Shown one piece after another: positions 9,286 to 18,976 of a stretch of 64,000 nucleotides of DNA. Where the stretch lies: assembly GCA_022340185.1 (NCBI GenBank), contig JAJDOK010000007.1, forward strand, positions 1-64,000, written 5' to 3'. This DNA comes from Salaquimonas sp. (GTDB lineage: Bacteria; Pseudomonadota; Alphaproteobacteria; Rhizobiales; Rhizobiaceae). The notes below the pieces were generated by a model. It did not search any database and was not told where the DNA came from. It worked only from the letters and a program-made list of their open reading frames with translations. The position numbers and the translations under genes are program-made. The first letter of the stretch is position 1. Each line of letters opens with the position of its first letter.

Positions 9286-10229
9286 TTTTCGTATCCCTTT
9301 TCTCGGAGGGCGGCGAGATGCTTGTTGCGCAAGGTGACGATCGACGCCGCGGTTTCCTCGATCGACTTGCGCGAGACGTCGATCATCGGCCAACCCTGCC
9401 TCGCGCATAGCCGGCGGGTTTCGGCGAGTTCCTCGGCAATGGCCGACCGATCAATATATTCCGGCGAAGGACCATGTGCCTGCAGATTGCCGAGGACCCG
9501 ATTCTGGCGAACATGAAAGATGCGATCCGTGGTGGCGACAAGCGCGACAACAAGCGGATGTTTGGCCTTCAGTATGGAAGGCGGGAGTGCAACTCCGGGA
9601 ACCAGGGGCACATTGGTGGTCTTGATGCCGCGATTGGCGAGATAGATCGAAGTCGGCGTCTTCGACGTGCGGCTGATTCCGATCAGGACGACATCGGCCT
9701 GTTCGATATCGTCCGGCAGCTGGCCGTCATCGTGCATCATGGTGAAGTTGAGCGCATCGATGCGGCTGAAATAGTCGGCGTTCAATTCGTACTGGGCACC
9801 GACCTTTCGCGCCGATGGAATGCCAAGATAGGACTGGAAGACCTGCAGGATGGGTTCGAGCACATTGACGACGGGAATGCCCATTGACTTGCAGGCTTTT
9901 TCGAGATGGTCGCCAAGTTCGGCGTCGGCAATGGTGTAAAGCACGATACCCGGCTGACGGTCGATCGCCTCGACGATCGGCTCTAGCTGCTTGCGGCTCC
10001 TGACCAGCGGATAGACATGTTCAAGCGGTTGCCGGCCCTTGTATTGCGAGGCGACGGCGCGGCTTGCGGCGATCAGCGTTTCACCAGTCGCGTCCGAAAT
10101 CAGATGCAGATGGAAATAGCTTTCGCTGGATGGCACGGCGGTTCCATGTGCTGTGGGAAACTGACCATGATCCGCGACCGAAGACTGGTGCGGGTGAGCT
10201 TCATGCCCGTTGGCCCTTTTTGATTTCAC
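9282..10229 (-). CDS. Pyruvate,water dikinase / PPDK regulatory protein (PPSR, DUF299)
   Basis: Bifunctional serine/threonine kinase and phosphorylase that switches phosphoenolpyruvate synthase or pyruvate phosphate dikinase by ADP-dependent phosphorylation. The family core begins near residue 38 ([13 protein letters not shown]) and includes the P-loop-like [11 protein letters not shown] near residue 175. The GTG at 10229 gives 315 residues, about 35-40 more than usual. A GTG at 10136, with a GGA 8-10 nt before it, would give 284 and may be the true start. The homologue flanks the origin in Caulobacter and Rickettsia (RP001), as it does here. Confidence 0.9.
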   Translation of the reverse strand: MKSKRANGHEAHPHQSSVADHGQFPTAHGTAVPSSESYFHLHLISDATGETLIAASRAVASQYKGRQPLEHVYPLVRSRKQLEPIVEAIDRQPGIVLYTIADAELGDHLEKACKSMGIPVVNVLEPILQVFQSYLGIPSARKVGAQYELNADYFSRIDALNFTMMHDDGQLPDDIEQADVVLIGISRTSKTPTSIYLANRGIKTTNVPLVPGVALPPSILKAKHPLVVALVATTDRIFHVRQNRVLGNLQAHGPSPEYIDRSAIAEELAETRRLCARQGWPMIDVSRKSIEETAASIVTLRNKHLAALREKGYEN

Positions 10230-10528
10230 ATTGACGGGCTTGTAAAGAAGATTTCGGTGTATGCGGGAAATGCGGGTATTCGGACTTTTGCAAATTCAAC
10301 TGGGTGCGGTCATGGTGCGCAACTCGTTATCAATATGGTTAACACTTTATTAAAATACGGAATCTCGTCTTTTCCCCGAAATTCACTACGGATTTTTCCA
10401 AGGTATCTGAACGATGACGGTTTTGCCCAATTTGTTGAAAGCCATTGAATGAACAAGCATTCCCGTTCTTCACAGAGTCTAAGAATCAAAATCTGAAAAA
10501 TAGCTTTCATTTTGTAAAGGAGTCCGAT
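10230..10528. other. oriC: Probable chromosomal replication origin (oriC)
   Basis: Intergenic gap between divergent PPSR and hemE, the place of oriC in Caulobacter and relatives. It is far more AT-rich than its surroundings, especially 10325-10360 and 10480-10518. It contains a perfect CtrA box (10339-10353), four GANTC sites with the last at the hemE ribosome-binding site (10360, 10475, 10483, 10520), and DnaA-box-like 9-mers with one mismatch to TTWTNCACA at 10466-10474 (TTCTTCACA) and on minus at 10528-10536 (TTGTCCACA). No perfect DnaA box was found. Genes on both sides are transcribed away from it, and parAB with parS lie within 11 kb. Confidence 0.78.
10339..10353. promoter_or_regulatory. 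CtrA binding box in oriC
   Basis: Exact match to the cell-cycle regulator CtrA consensus TTAA-N7-TTAA, with spacer CACTTTA. In Caulobacter, CtrA bound at such boxes in oriC blocks initiation in swarmer cells. Confidence 0.7.
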
Positions 10529-11557
10529 GTGGACAAGTCTCCGGAAAAGGCCGTCATGCGCGTGCTGGGCGGTGAAACGCTCGAGACACCTCCGATTTGG
10601 CTGATGCGACAGGCAGGACGCTATCTGCCGGAATATCGGTCAATACGTGCCAAGGCGAAGAGCTTTCTCGATCTTTGCTACACACCGGAATTGGCTATTG
10701 AAGTGACCTTGCAGCCGATCCGGCGTTTCGGCTTCGACGCTGCGATCCTGTTTTCCGATATCCTGGTCATCCCCGATGCGCTGGGCCGGCAGGTCCGCTT
10801 CGAGGAAGGCAAGGGACCCTTGCTGGAGCCGATCGACAAGGAAGCGATCGATGCTCTCGAACTGGTCGATATCCGTGAAAGACTGAAACCGGTGCTTGAG
10901 ACGGTCGAAGGCGTGCGCGCTCAGTTGCCGAGGGAAACGACATTGCTCGGCTTCTGTGGTGCGCCTTGGACCGTGGCGACCTATATGGTGGCGGGCAAGG
11001 GGACTTCAGATCAGGCACCTGCGCGCCTGTTCGCCTATCGCGATCCGGAACGGTTCGAAAAACTGTTGAACCTGATTGCCGACATTTCGGCTGATTATCT
11101 GATTGCGCAGTTCCAGGCAGGTGCCGACGCGGTGCAGATCTTCGACAGCTGGGCGGGTGTGCTGGACGAGGATCAGTTCGAGCGCTGGTGTGTGAAGCTG
11201 GTGCGGCGGATTGTCGACAAGGTGCGTTCCGAAATAATCGGCGCGAAAATTATCGGTTTTCCGAAGGGCGCGGGCAGGCTCTACGAGGATTATCGCGAGA
11301 TGACCGGCGTAACAGCGGTGGGACTCGACTGGACGGTTCCACTGGCAACCGCGGCACTGATGCAGACGGAGGGTCCGATACAGGGCAATCTCGATCCACT
11401 GCGTGTAGTGGCGGGTGGCAAGGCGCTGGACGAAGGGATCGATCGGATCGTGGAAACGCTCGGCGGTGGACCGCTGATCTTCAATCTCGGCCATGGCATC
11501 ACCCCGGAAGCGCCGATTGCCCATGTCGATCGATTGCTGCGCCGGATCCGGGGCTGA
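10529..11557 (+). CDS. hemE: Uroporphyrinogen decarboxylase
   Basis: Removes four carboxyl groups from uroporphyrinogen III to give coproporphyrinogen III in haem synthesis. The GTG at 10529 is chosen because AAGGAG lies 6 nt upstream and 342 residues is the family size. An in-frame ATG at 10445 would add 28 residues encoded by AT-rich origin DNA. The signature [17 protein letters not shown] lies near residues 21-37, and [13 protein letters not shown] is conserved. It is the first gene rightward of the origin, followed by hemJ 17 bp later. Confidence 0.97.
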   Translation: MDKSPEKAVMRVLGGETLETPPIWLMRQAGRYLPEYRSIRAKAKSFLDLCYTPELAIEVTLQPIRRFGFDAAILFSDILVIPDALGRQVRFEEGKGPLLEPIDKEAIDALELVDIRERLKPVLETVEGVRAQLPRETTLLGFCGAPWTVATYMVAGKGTSDQAPARLFAYRDPERFEKLLNLIADISADYLIAQFQAGADAVQIFDSWAGVLDEDQFERWCVKLVRRIVDKVRSEIIGAKIIGFPKGAGRLYEDYREMTGVTAVGLDWTVPLATAALMQTEGPIQGNLDPLRVVAGGKALDEGIDRIVETLGGGPLIFNLGHGITPEAPIAHVDRLLRRIRG

Positions 11558-11574
11558 ACAGGGAAACACTGGCA

Positions 11575-11997
11575 ATGTATGACTGGATCAAGGCGCTGCA
11601 TGTCATCGCGGTGATCGCCTGGATGGCAGGGCTGCTCTATCTGCCGCGGCTGATGGTCTATCATTCGGTGAGCGAAGTGGGCAGCGTGCAATCGGAAACC
11701 TTCAAGGTGATGGAGCGCCGGCTGCTGCGCGCCATCATGACGCCTGCCATGCTGGTTGCCTGGGCGGCCGGGCTCTACCTGATGTTCGCTGGCGGCTGGC
11801 TCGTCTCCGGCTGGCTGCACGCCAAACTGACGCTGGTTGTTCTCATGACGGCAATGCATGGCTTCAATGCGGTCTGGGTGAAGGAACTCGCCCGTGATCA
11901 GCGCAGGCGGCCGCAGCGCTTCTACCGCGTTGTAAACGAGATACCGACCGTGTTGATGATCGGAATCGTTATCCTGGTGGTGGTGAAACCATTCTGA
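11575..11997 (+). CDS. hemJ: Protoporphyrinogen IX oxidase HemJ
   Basis: 140-residue inner-membrane haem-binding enzyme that oxidises protoporphyrinogen IX in many alphaproteobacteria lacking HemG and HemY. Four membrane helices are evident. The N-terminal helix carries H9 in [16 protein letters not shown], a likely haem ligand. ATG at 11575 follows hemE by 17 bp, so the two haem genes form one operon. Confidence 0.94.
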   Translation: MYDWIKALHVIAVIAWMAGLLYLPRLMVYHSVSEVGSVQSETFKVMERRLLRAIMTPAMLVAWAAGLYLMFAGGWLVSGWLHAKLTLVVLMTAMHGFNAVWVKELARDQRRRPQRFYRVVNEIPTVLMIGIVILVVVKPF

Positions 11998-12093
11998 ATG
12001 ACGACTATACGAAGGTTGAAGAAAGTTTTCTCTTGAGGGAATCGCCCAGCGCGACTATCTTTGCGTTTCCTTCCCCAATGCGATGCATTTCTC

Positions 12094-12111
12094 ACGGCGG
12101 TGAATCGCCGT
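12094..12111 (+). promoter_or_regulatory. Hairpin in the rho leader
   Basis: Perfect 6-bp stem (ACGGCG/CGCCGT) with a 6-nt loop, about 70 nt before the rho start and within a pyrimidine-rich leader. Rho often controls its own leader; the role of this hairpin is inferred only. Confidence 0.3.
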
Positions 12112-12182
12112 TCCTGCCCAATCACCGGGTACAAGGCACAGATTGCATCGTCCCTCCCCTACCAGCCAAACAGGCAGTCTTC

Positions 12183-13448
12183 ATGCAGCAAATGAAGCTA
12201 CAGGAACTCAAAGCAAAAACACCGACCGAACTCGTTTCCTTCGCCGAAGGGCTGGAGGTCGAAAACGCCAGCACCATGCGTAAGCAGGAGCTGATGTTCG
12301 CCATTTTGAAAAGCCTCGCCGAACAGGACATCGAAATCATCGGCGAGGGTGTCGTCGAGGTATTGCAGGACGGCTTCGGCTTCCTGCGTTCGGCAAGCGC
12401 GAATTACCTGCCGGGTCCAGACGATATCTATATTTCGCCGTCGCAGATCAGGCGTTTCTCGCTGAAGACCGGCGACACGGTCGAAGGACCGATCCGCAGC
12501 CCCAAGGAGGGCGAGCGCTATTTCGCCCTCCTCAAGGTGAACACGATCAATTTCGAGGATCCGGAGAAGATCCGCCACAAGGTCCATTTCGACAATCTGA
12601 CGCCGCTCTATCCCGAGGAGCGGTTCAAGATGGAGCTCGACAATCCGACGACCAAGGATCTGTCGGCGAGAGTCATCGATCTGGTGGCGCCGCTCGGCAA
12701 GGGCCAGCGCGCGCTGATCGTGGCGCCGCCCAGGACCGGCAAGACAGTGATCCTGCAGAACATCGCCCATTCGATCACCGGCAATCATCCCGAAAGCTAT
12801 CTGATCGTATTGCTGATCGACGAACGCCCCGAGGAAGTGACGGACATGCAGCGCTCGGTGAAGGGCGAGGTGGTGTCCTCGACGTTCGACGAGCCGGCGT
12901 CCCGGCATGTTGCGGTAGCAGAGATGGTGATCGAGAAGGCAAAGCGCCTGGTCGAACACGGCCGCGACGTGGTCATCCTGCTCGATTCGATCACGCGTCT
13001 CGGGCGTGCCTACAATACTGTGGTGCCGTCTTCCGGCAAGGTGCTGACCGGCGGTGTCGATGCCAATGCGCTGCAGCGGCCGAAGCGCTTCTTCGGCGCG
13101 GCGCGCAATATCGAGGAAGGCGGTTCGCTGACCATTGTTGCCACAGCGCTGATCGATACCGGCAGCCGCATGGACGAAGTGATCTTCGAGGAATTCAAGG
13201 GTACGGGCAACTCGGAAATCGTGCTGGATCGCAAGGTCGCCGACAAGCGTGTCTTCCCGGCGATTGACATCATGAAGTCGGGTACGCGCAAGGAGGACTT
13301 GCTGGTGCCAAAAGCGGACCTGCAGAAGATCTTCGTATTGCGGCGAATCCTGTCTTCCATGGGTACGACGGATGCGATCGAATTCCTGATCGACAAATTG
13401 AAGCAGACCAAGACCAATGCCGAGTTCTTCGACACGATGAATACCTAG
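12183..13448 (+). CDS. rho: Transcription termination factor Rho
   Basis: 421-residue hexameric RNA helicase that ends transcription. The start at 12183 gives [10 protein letters not shown], matching rhizobial Rho; upstream in-frame codons lie in the leader. An N-terminal helix bundle precedes the RNA-binding cold-shock-like domain (DGFGFLRS near 60). These are followed by Walker A APPRTGKT near 180, Walker B VVILLDS near 265, and the Q- and R-loop stretch [13 protein letters not shown] strong terminator and a parS-like site lie directly downstream. Confidence 0.98.
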   Translation: MQQMKLQELKAKTPTELVSFAEGLEVENASTMRKQELMFAILKSLAEQDIEIIGEGVVEVLQDGFGFLRSASANYLPGPDDIYISPSQIRRFSLKTGDTVEGPIRSPKEGERYFALLKVNTINFEDPEKIRHKVHFDNLTPLYPEERFKMELDNPTTKDLSARVIDLVAPLGKGQRALIVAPPRTGKTVILQNIAHSITGNHPESYLIVLLIDERPEEVTDMQRSVKGEVVSSTFDEPASRHVAVAEMVIEKAKRLVEHGRDVVILLDSITRLGRAYNTVVPSSGKVLTGGVDANALQRPKRFFGAARNIEEGGSLTIVATALIDTGSRMDEVIFEEFKGTGNSEIVLDRKVADKRVFPAIDIMKSGTRKEDLLVPKADLQKIFVLRRILSSMGTTDAIEFLIDKLKQTKTNAEFFDTMNT

Positions 13449-13470
13449 AGCCGGTCAGCTCTGGGCGAAT

Positions 13471-13486
13471 TGCTTCACGTGAATCA
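13471..13486. other. parS: parS-like site (two mismatches)
   Basis: TGCTTCACGTGAATCA matches the 16-mer parS consensus TGTTTCACGTGAAACA at 14 of 16 positions and keeps the TTCACGTGAA core. It is intergenic, just after rho. Confidence 0.55.
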
Positions 13487-13496
13487 TGGATAAAGA

Positions 13497-13521
13497 ACGG
13501 GCGAAAAAGCCCGTCTTTTTT
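13497..13521 (+). terminator. Intrinsic terminator of rho
   Basis: ACGGGC/GCCCGT stem with a GAAAAA loop followed by CTTTTTT, 48 nt after the rho stop codon. Confidence 0.85.
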
Positions 13522-13532
13522 GCCTGCTTCGT

Positions 13533-15554
13533 TCAATGCGATTTCAGCGCCTGTCCGAAAGCTTCCAGGCTGGTCAGTGGGGCCGAACAGGCGGTGTCGG
13601 AACACAGAATGGCGACGGGCCGATTCGGTGGCGGAACAAGTTCCATACCAAAATGAGTGGCCGTTTGGTCGGGCAGAACGATTTGCCAGGTAAGCGCCGG
13701 CTCGGGTGAATGGCGGATGATGTCGAGCCAGGGTTTCGCCTGGGAATCGTTGTCCACAAAGATCTTGGCGTGGCGGCCGGTCAGCAAAGTGTATAGGGCA
13801 TTGGCGAAACCGGAATTGCCATAGGCGGAGTTACTGATTGCGGCATAGTGATTGGCTGCGAGCGCGTGGGCGGGGTCTAGAAGTTCGGTCTTGCCGGTAA
13901 TACGGGCGAGGCGGATAGCAGCTTCCAGGATCTGCGAGGCGCCGGAAGGATTGGCTTCGTCATGGTCGGCGCGTGGCCGCACGGTGATATCGCTGGCGGT
14001 GCTGCTCGTCAGGTAGTAGCCGCCCTTTCCGTCCGAATAGTCACGTTCGAGAATCGAAAGCCATTCGCTGGCTTGTTCGATGTAGTCTGCGATACCTGTA
14101 GCGGCATGGAGTGCGATTGCGGCATTCGCCATGCTACCGTAGTCGGTGGCAAGCGCCGGGCGGACATGTACGCCTTCTCGCCAGGAGTGCGATAGCTCAT
14201 GGTTTTCGCTCATCGATTCGCAAATGAAACGAAATGCGGCCCCGGCCAATTCGATCCAATCGCCACGTTTGAACACAAAACCGGCCTCGGCCAGTGCTCG
14301 GATCATGTAGCCGTTCCAGTCTGCGAGGATCTTATCGTCGAGACCGGGGCGGATCCGGAGTTGGCGTTTTTCCAGGAGCTGTGCCCTGTATCTTGAAAGA
14401 AGTTCTTCCTCGTCTTCCGTTGTTGGTACGTCGTTCAGGCGGTTCGGGATGTTGGCGCCTTCGAAATTGCCAGATGGCGAAATGTCGTAGACTCTGGCGA
14501 ACAGATCAGCATCAAGTCCGAGTGCTGCGTCGATTTCGTCCTTCGACCAGACATAGTAGCGGCCCTCCTCTCTTTCCGAGTCGGCGTCGAGGGAAGAGGC
14601 AAAAGCCCCGCCATCCATACGCATCTCGCGGACAAGCCAGACAATGGTTTCCTCGATTCGGGTTCGAAACAGTTCTTGTGGATCGAGTTGCCAGGCCTGA
14701 GTGAGCTGGCGAATAAAATGGGCGTTGTCGTAGAGCATCTTTTCAAAATGCGGTACGAGCCAGCGTTCATCGGTGGAATATCGTGCGATACCGCCGCCGA
14801 GGTGATCGTAGATACCGCCCTGGCTGATGTTCTTCATCGTAAGCAGGAAAGCTTGTGAAAAAGGACCGGAAGCATCGCCGCGCGCGGCGCGCGACCATAT
14901 TTCGGTCAGTGGCGCATTGGGGAATTTTGGCGCGCCGCGAATACCGCCGTGAACAGTGTCGGCGAGTTTGAGAAGTTTTTGGGCGAAATTGTCGATGAAG
15001 GCCTTGTCAGGATAGCCGGCTATGTCAGGCGGCAAACACAACGATTGCAGATGTTCGTGCAGTGTCGCGGCGTTGCGCTCGACATTGTCGCGGTCCTGGC
15101 GCAAGGCCTTTTCGATGGTGACGAGGACCTGATCGAAACCCGGTCGGCCGTAGCGGCTCGTTGGAGGAAAGTAGGTGCCGCCCCAGAAAGGCCGCCCATC
15201 AGGTGTCAAAAACATGGTGAGCGGCCAACCGCCCTGTTCTCCCATGGCATGCAGTGCGGCCATGTAGATCTGGTCGACGTCAGGCCGTTCCTCACGGTCG
15301 ACCTTGACGTTGACATAGAGCCGGTTCATCAACGCTGCGATTTCGGGGTTCTCGAAACTCTCATGTGCCATGACATGGCACCAGTGGCAAGCAGCGTATC
15401 CGATCGACAAAAGGATGGGTTTGTCCTGCTCTTTAGCCTCGTTCATTGCCGTTTCGCCCCAGGGTCGCCAGTGTACCGGATTGTCGGCATGCTGAAGCAG
15501 GTAGGGGCTGGATTGACCACTGAGAAGGTTACGTGGCGGATAGGGACTGGGCAT
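13533..15554 (-). CDS. DUF255 (YyaL/SSP411-type) thioredoxin-domain protein
   Basis: 673 residues, cytoplasmic. Residues 1-170 form a thioredoxin-like DUF255 domain with the redox pair C56-x-x-C59 in AACHWCHVM and the family opening HADNPVHWRPW. The remainder is an (alpha/alpha)6-barrel like N-acylglucosamine 2-epimerases. Homologues occur from bacteria to mammals (spermatogenesis-associated 20), and the reaction is not known. It is the only minus-strand gene in the hemE-parB stretch, convergent with rho and divergent from mnmE. Its codon use is somewhat less GC-rich than its neighbours. Confidence 0.92.
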   Translation of the reverse strand: MPSPYPPRNLLSGQSSPYLLQHADNPVHWRPWGETAMNEAKEQDKPILLSIGYAACHWCHVMAHESFENPEIAALMNRLYVNVKVDREERPDVDQIYMAALHAMGEQGGWPLTMFLTPDGRPFWGGTYFPPTSRYGRPGFDQVLVTIEKALRQDRDNVERNAATLHEHLQSLCLPPDIAGYPDKAFIDNFAQKLLKLADTVHGGIRGAPKFPNAPLTEIWSRAARGDASGPFSQAFLLTMKNISQGGIYDHLGGGIARYSTDERWLVPHFEKMLYDNAHFIRQLTQAWQLDPQELFRTRIEETIVWLVREMRMDGGAFASSLDADSEREEGRYYVWSKDEIDAALGLDADLFARVYDISPSGNFEGANIPNRLNDVPTTEDEEELLSRYRAQLLEKRQLRIRPGLDDKILADWNGYMIRALAEAGFVFKRGDWIELAGAAFRFICESMSENHELSHSWREGVHVRPALATDYGSMANAAIALHAATGIADYIEQASEWLSILERDYSDGKGGYYLTSSTASDITVRPRADHDEANPSGASQILEAAIRLARITGKTELLDPAHALAANHYAAISNSAYGNSGFANALYTLLTGRHAKIFVDNDSQAKPWLDIIRHSPEPALTWQIVLPDQTATHFGMELVPPPNRPVAILCSDTACSAPLTSLEAFGQALKSH

Positions 15555-15638
15555 CGTTAATCTTTCGATTCGGGTACGTTTCGAATCCTAATACCAAGGG
15601 TGTAGCGCTCGGGCGCGGATTACAAGACAAGGATAGCC

Positions 15639-16943
15639 ATGGATACGATATTTGCCTTGTCGAGTGGCAAACCGCCTGGCGGCGTTGCCGTTATACGCGT
15701 TTCTGGCCCAAAAAGCCGATTCGTACTCGAAACGATCTGTGGGGGCGTTCCCTCGGCGCGGCATGCAACGCTGCGGAAAATGCACTTTCCCGAGAGAAAA
15801 GAAGATGTGATCGACGAGGGACTTTGCCTGTGGTTTCCGGGCCCACAGAGCTTCACCGGTGAAGATTGCGCTGAATTGCAGCTGCATGGCGGACCGGCAG
15901 TGGTCAGGGCGATGTTGGGGGCGCTGTCCGATCTTGATGGATTGCGATTGGCGGAGCCGGGTGAATTCTCCAGACGCGCCTTCGAGAACGGCAGGCACGA
16001 TCTAACCGAAATCGAGGGCCTGTCCGATCTTATCGCTGCGGAAACCGAGATGCAGCGCAAGCAGGCGGTCGCTCAGGCGGGCGGTGCATTTCGTGACAAA
16101 CTGGAGGAATGGCGGGAACGTATCGTGCGGATGCGGGCTCTGGTCGAGACGGAATTCGATTTTTCCGAAGAGGAGGATATTCCAGGTGGCGTTGAGGCAG
16201 GCGTGTGGGACGAAGCAGGGACGCTTGCCGGTGAGATGAGGCGGAAGCTTGAGGATGGAAGGCGTGGCGAGATCATTCGCGAAGGTTATCAGATCGTGTT
16301 GCTCGGGCCGCCCAATGCCGGCAAATCCAGCCTGCTCAATGCGCTGGCGAAGAGGGATGTGGCCATCGTGACAGAGGAAGCCGGAACCACCCGCGATCTG
16401 ATCGAGGTGCATCTCGATCTGGATGGTTATGCGGTAACAGTTATTGACACGGCAGGAATGCGTGAAACTCAAGCGCCGGTTGAAAAGGAAGGTATCAGAA
16501 GGGCGCGGTTAAGGGCCGATAAAGCGGATCTCGTCATTTGGCTGTGGCCTGTGGAAGATGCGGTTTTGCCATCCGAGGCCAGGAATATTGGCGATGAAAT
16601 TATGGTCGTGCGCTCCAAGGACGATGGAGGAAAGTTTGGTTCGGGCGGCATATCGGTTAAAAGACCGGATGGACTATCGGGTCTGATAGGTGAACTGAAA
16701 GATCGATTAGGCAGTTATGTCGGGGGCATCGAGGCCATGATTGTTAGCCGCGCAAGACACAGGGAGCAGCTCACACGGTGCGCAGAACGACTGGAGAAGG
16801 CTTCAGCGGAAACGGAATTGGCGACTGAATTGCGCACCGAGCTTTTACGTGATGCTGGTGATGCCATTGGCAAGATCACGGGCCGGATTGAAACGGAACA
16901 TCTGCTGGATCATATCTTCAAGGAATTTTGTATCGGCAAGTGA
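15639..16943 (+). CDS. mnmE: tRNA uridine-5-carboxymethylaminomethyl modification GTPase MnmE
   Basis: Works with MnmG to place cmnm5U at the wobble position of several tRNAs, using GTP hydrolysis. 434 residues. The N-terminal tetrahydrofolate-binding domain opens with DTIFALSSG. The G domain has G1 GPPNAGKSS near 223-231, GTTRD near 249 and the DTAG motif near 270. The C-terminal FCIGK carries the functional Cys at 431. The stop codon overlaps a parS-like site. It is followed by mnmG and rsmG. Confidence 0.97.
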   Translation: MDTIFALSSGKPPGGVAVIRVSGPKSRFVLETICGGVPSARHATLRKMHFPERKEDVIDEGLCLWFPGPQSFTGEDCAELQLHGGPAVVRAMLGALSDLDGLRLAEPGEFSRRAFENGRHDLTEIEGLSDLIAAETEMQRKQAVAQAGGAFRDKLEEWRERIVRMRALVETEFDFSEEEDIPGGVEAGVWDEAGTLAGEMRRKLEDGRRGEIIREGYQIVLLGPPNAGKSSLLNALAKRDVAIVTEEAGTTRDLIEVHLDLDGYAVTVIDTAGMRETQAPVEKEGIRRARLRADKADLVIWLWPVEDAVLPSEARNIGDEIMVVRSKDDGGKFGSGGISVKRPDGLSGLIGELKDRLGSYVGGIEAMIVSRARHREQLTRCAERLEKASAETELATELRTELLRDAGDAIGKITGRIETEHLLDHIFKEFCIGK

Positions 16944-16956
16944 TTCACGTGAAACA
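16941..16956. other. parS: parS-like site (one mismatch) at the mnmE stop
   Basis: TGATTCACGTGAAACA matches the parS 16-mer at 15 of 16 positions. Its first three bases are the mnmE TGA stop codon. Confidence 0.75.
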
Positions 16957-16987
16957 AATGAAGCGATCACTGCAGGAGAAACGACCC

Positions 16988-17003
16988 TGTTTCACGTGAA
17001 ACA
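16988..17003. other. parS: parS centromere site (perfect)
   Basis: Exact 16-bp palindrome TGTTTCACGTGAAACA, the ParB-binding sequence conserved across bacterial chromosomes. It lies between mnmE and mnmG, about 3.6 kb from parB. Confidence 0.93.
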
Positions 17004-17101
17004 TCGCAGGCGCGCATTTCATGGATGGCCACATGGTTGGCCCGCTCTTGATCTCTCAAGGTGGAAGGCACTAAGGCCGTTGCGATGAACGAGCGAGAGC
17101 C

Positions 17102-18976
17102 ATGCCGCAATTGAAGAATCGATACGACGTCGTCGTCATTGGAGGCGGACATGCCGGCTGCGAAGCAGCGGCTGCTTCTGCGCGCATGGGTGCGGCTACG
17201 GCGCTGGTGACGCATCGCTTCGACACAATCGGCATTATGTCATGCAATCCGGCGATCGGCGGCCTCGGCAAGGGCCATCTGGTACGTGAGGTTGATGCGC
17301 TGGACGGGCTGATGGGGCGCGTGGCAGATCAGGCGGGCATCCAATTCCGGCTGCTCAATCGGCGCAAGGGACCCGCTGTGCGTGGAATCAGGGCGCAGGC
17401 CGATCGTAAACTCTACCGCGAGGCTATGCAGGCCGAGGTAAGGGGTATCGCGAACCTGGAGGTCATTGAGGGCGGGGCCGAGGATCTGGTCATCGTGGAT
17501 GACAGGGTGACCGGTGTCGTGCTGGCCGATGGAGGCATTCTGGACGCGGCTGCTGTAGTGTTGACCACAGGCACATTTCTGCGCGGGCTTATCCATATCG
17601 GCGAGAGGAAAATTCCGGCGGGGCGCATGGGTGAGGCGCCGGCAACGGGCCTGTCGGCCACACTTGAGAGATCTGGCTTTCATCTCGGGAGACTGAAGAC
17701 CGGCACGCCGCCGCGGCTCGACGGCAGAACCATCGACTGGGCCTCGCTTGCCATGCAGAAGGGCGATGACGATCCGGTACCGTTCTCGACAATGACCGAT
17801 TCGCTTCTGAACCGAATGGTGGAATGCGGCATAACACGCACTACGACGGCCACGCATCGCATCATCGAGGAGAATATCGGTCGTTCGGCGATGTATTCCG
17901 GACAGATTGCCGGAACCGGTCCGCGCTATTGTCCTTCCATCGAGGACAAGATCGTACGCTTCGGCGAGCGTGACGGGCATCAGGTCTTCCTGGAACCCGA
18001 AGGGCTCGACGACGATACGGTCTATCCGAACGGTATATCGACTTCCCTGCCGGAGGATGTCCAGCAAGCCTATGTGCGCACCATTCCCGGGCTCGAACAG
18101 GTCACCATATTGCAGCCGGGTTACGCCATAGAATACGACCATGTCGATCCGCGCGAGCTGAGGCCGTCACTGGAAACGCGCCGTATCGAAGGTTTCTTCA
18201 TGGCAGGGCAGATCAACGGCACGACAGGCTATGAGGAAGCAGCGGCGCAGGGCCTGGTCTCGGGCATCAATGCCGCGCGCAAGGCTGGCGACGGGGAGCC
18301 GGTCCATTTCAGCCGGACATCAAGCTATATCGGCGTGATGATCGATGATCTCACGACACGCGGGGTGAGCGAACCCTACCGGATGTTCACTTCGCGTGCG
18401 GAATACCGGCTGACGCTACGCTCCGACAATGCCGACCAACGGCTGACGCCTCTTGGTGTCGAGATCGGCTGCGTTGGTGGTGAACGCAAAGAGGCATTTG
18501 ACGCCAAACTCGATCGACTCGGCAGTGCACGCGATATGCTGTCCACGCTGAGCCTGACGCCGGATGAAGCAGCACGCCACGGTCTGAAACTCAACCGCGA
18601 TGGTGTGCGCCGGTCGGGATGGGATCTGCTCGCCTATCCGGACATCGATTTCGCCAGGCTGGCGGCGATCTGGCCCGAGCTTGGCGATATCGACCGCAAG
18701 ACCGCCGAGCAGGCCGAGATTGAGGCGGGCTATGGCGTCTATCTCCATCGGCAGGAAGCCGATATCGCTGCGGTACGGCGTGACGAACAGTTGGCGATCC
18801 CGGCCGAATTCGATTATCGCGGCCTTTCGGGCCTTTCCAATGAGCTCGTCCAGAAACTGGAAGCGGTGCGGCCGATCAGCATCGGGCAGGCTGGGCGGAT
18901 CGAAGGCATGACGCCGGCAGCATTGACGCTGGTGCTTGCCCATGTTCACCGGCTGCGTCAGGCCAGGGCCGGATGA
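17102..18976 (+). CDS. mnmG: tRNA uridine-5-carboxymethylaminomethyl modification enzyme MnmG
   Basis: FAD-dependent partner of MnmE (formerly GidA). 624 residues. The dinucleotide fold opens at residues 10-23 ([14 protein letters not shown]). The family signatures [13 protein letters not shown] and [12 protein letters not shown] follow, and the C-terminal helical domain binds tRNA and MnmE. Its stop overlaps the rsmG start by 4 bp (ATGA). It sits about 160 bp after mnmE, with two parS-type sites in the gap region. Confidence 0.97.
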   Translation: MPQLKNRYDVVVIGGGHAGCEAAAASARMGAATALVTHRFDTIGIMSCNPAIGGLGKGHLVREVDALDGLMGRVADQAGIQFRLLNRRKGPAVRGIRAQADRKLYREAMQAEVRGIANLEVIEGGAEDLVIVDDRVTGVVLADGGILDAAAVVLTTGTFLRGLIHIGERKIPAGRMGEAPATGLSATLERSGFHLGRLKTGTPPRLDGRTIDWASLAMQKGDDDPVPFSTMTDSLLNRMVECGITRTTTATHRIIEENIGRSAMYSGQIAGTGPRYCPSIEDKIVRFGERDGHQVFLEPEGLDDDTVYPNGISTSLPEDVQQAYVRTIPGLEQVTILQPGYAIEYDHVDPRELRPSLETRRIEGFFMAGQINGTTGYEEAAAQGLVSGINAARKAGDGEPVHFSRTSSYIGVMIDDLTTRGVSEPYRMFTSRAEYRLTLRSDNADQRLTPLGVEIGCVGGERKEAFDAKLDRLGSARDMLSTLSLTPDEAARHGLKLNRDGVRRSGWDLLAYPDIDFARLAAIWPELGDIDRKTAEQAEIEAGYGVYLHRQEADIAAVRRDEQLAIPAEFDYRGLSGLSNELVQKLEAVRPISIGQAGRIEGMTPAALTLVLAHVHRLRQARAG

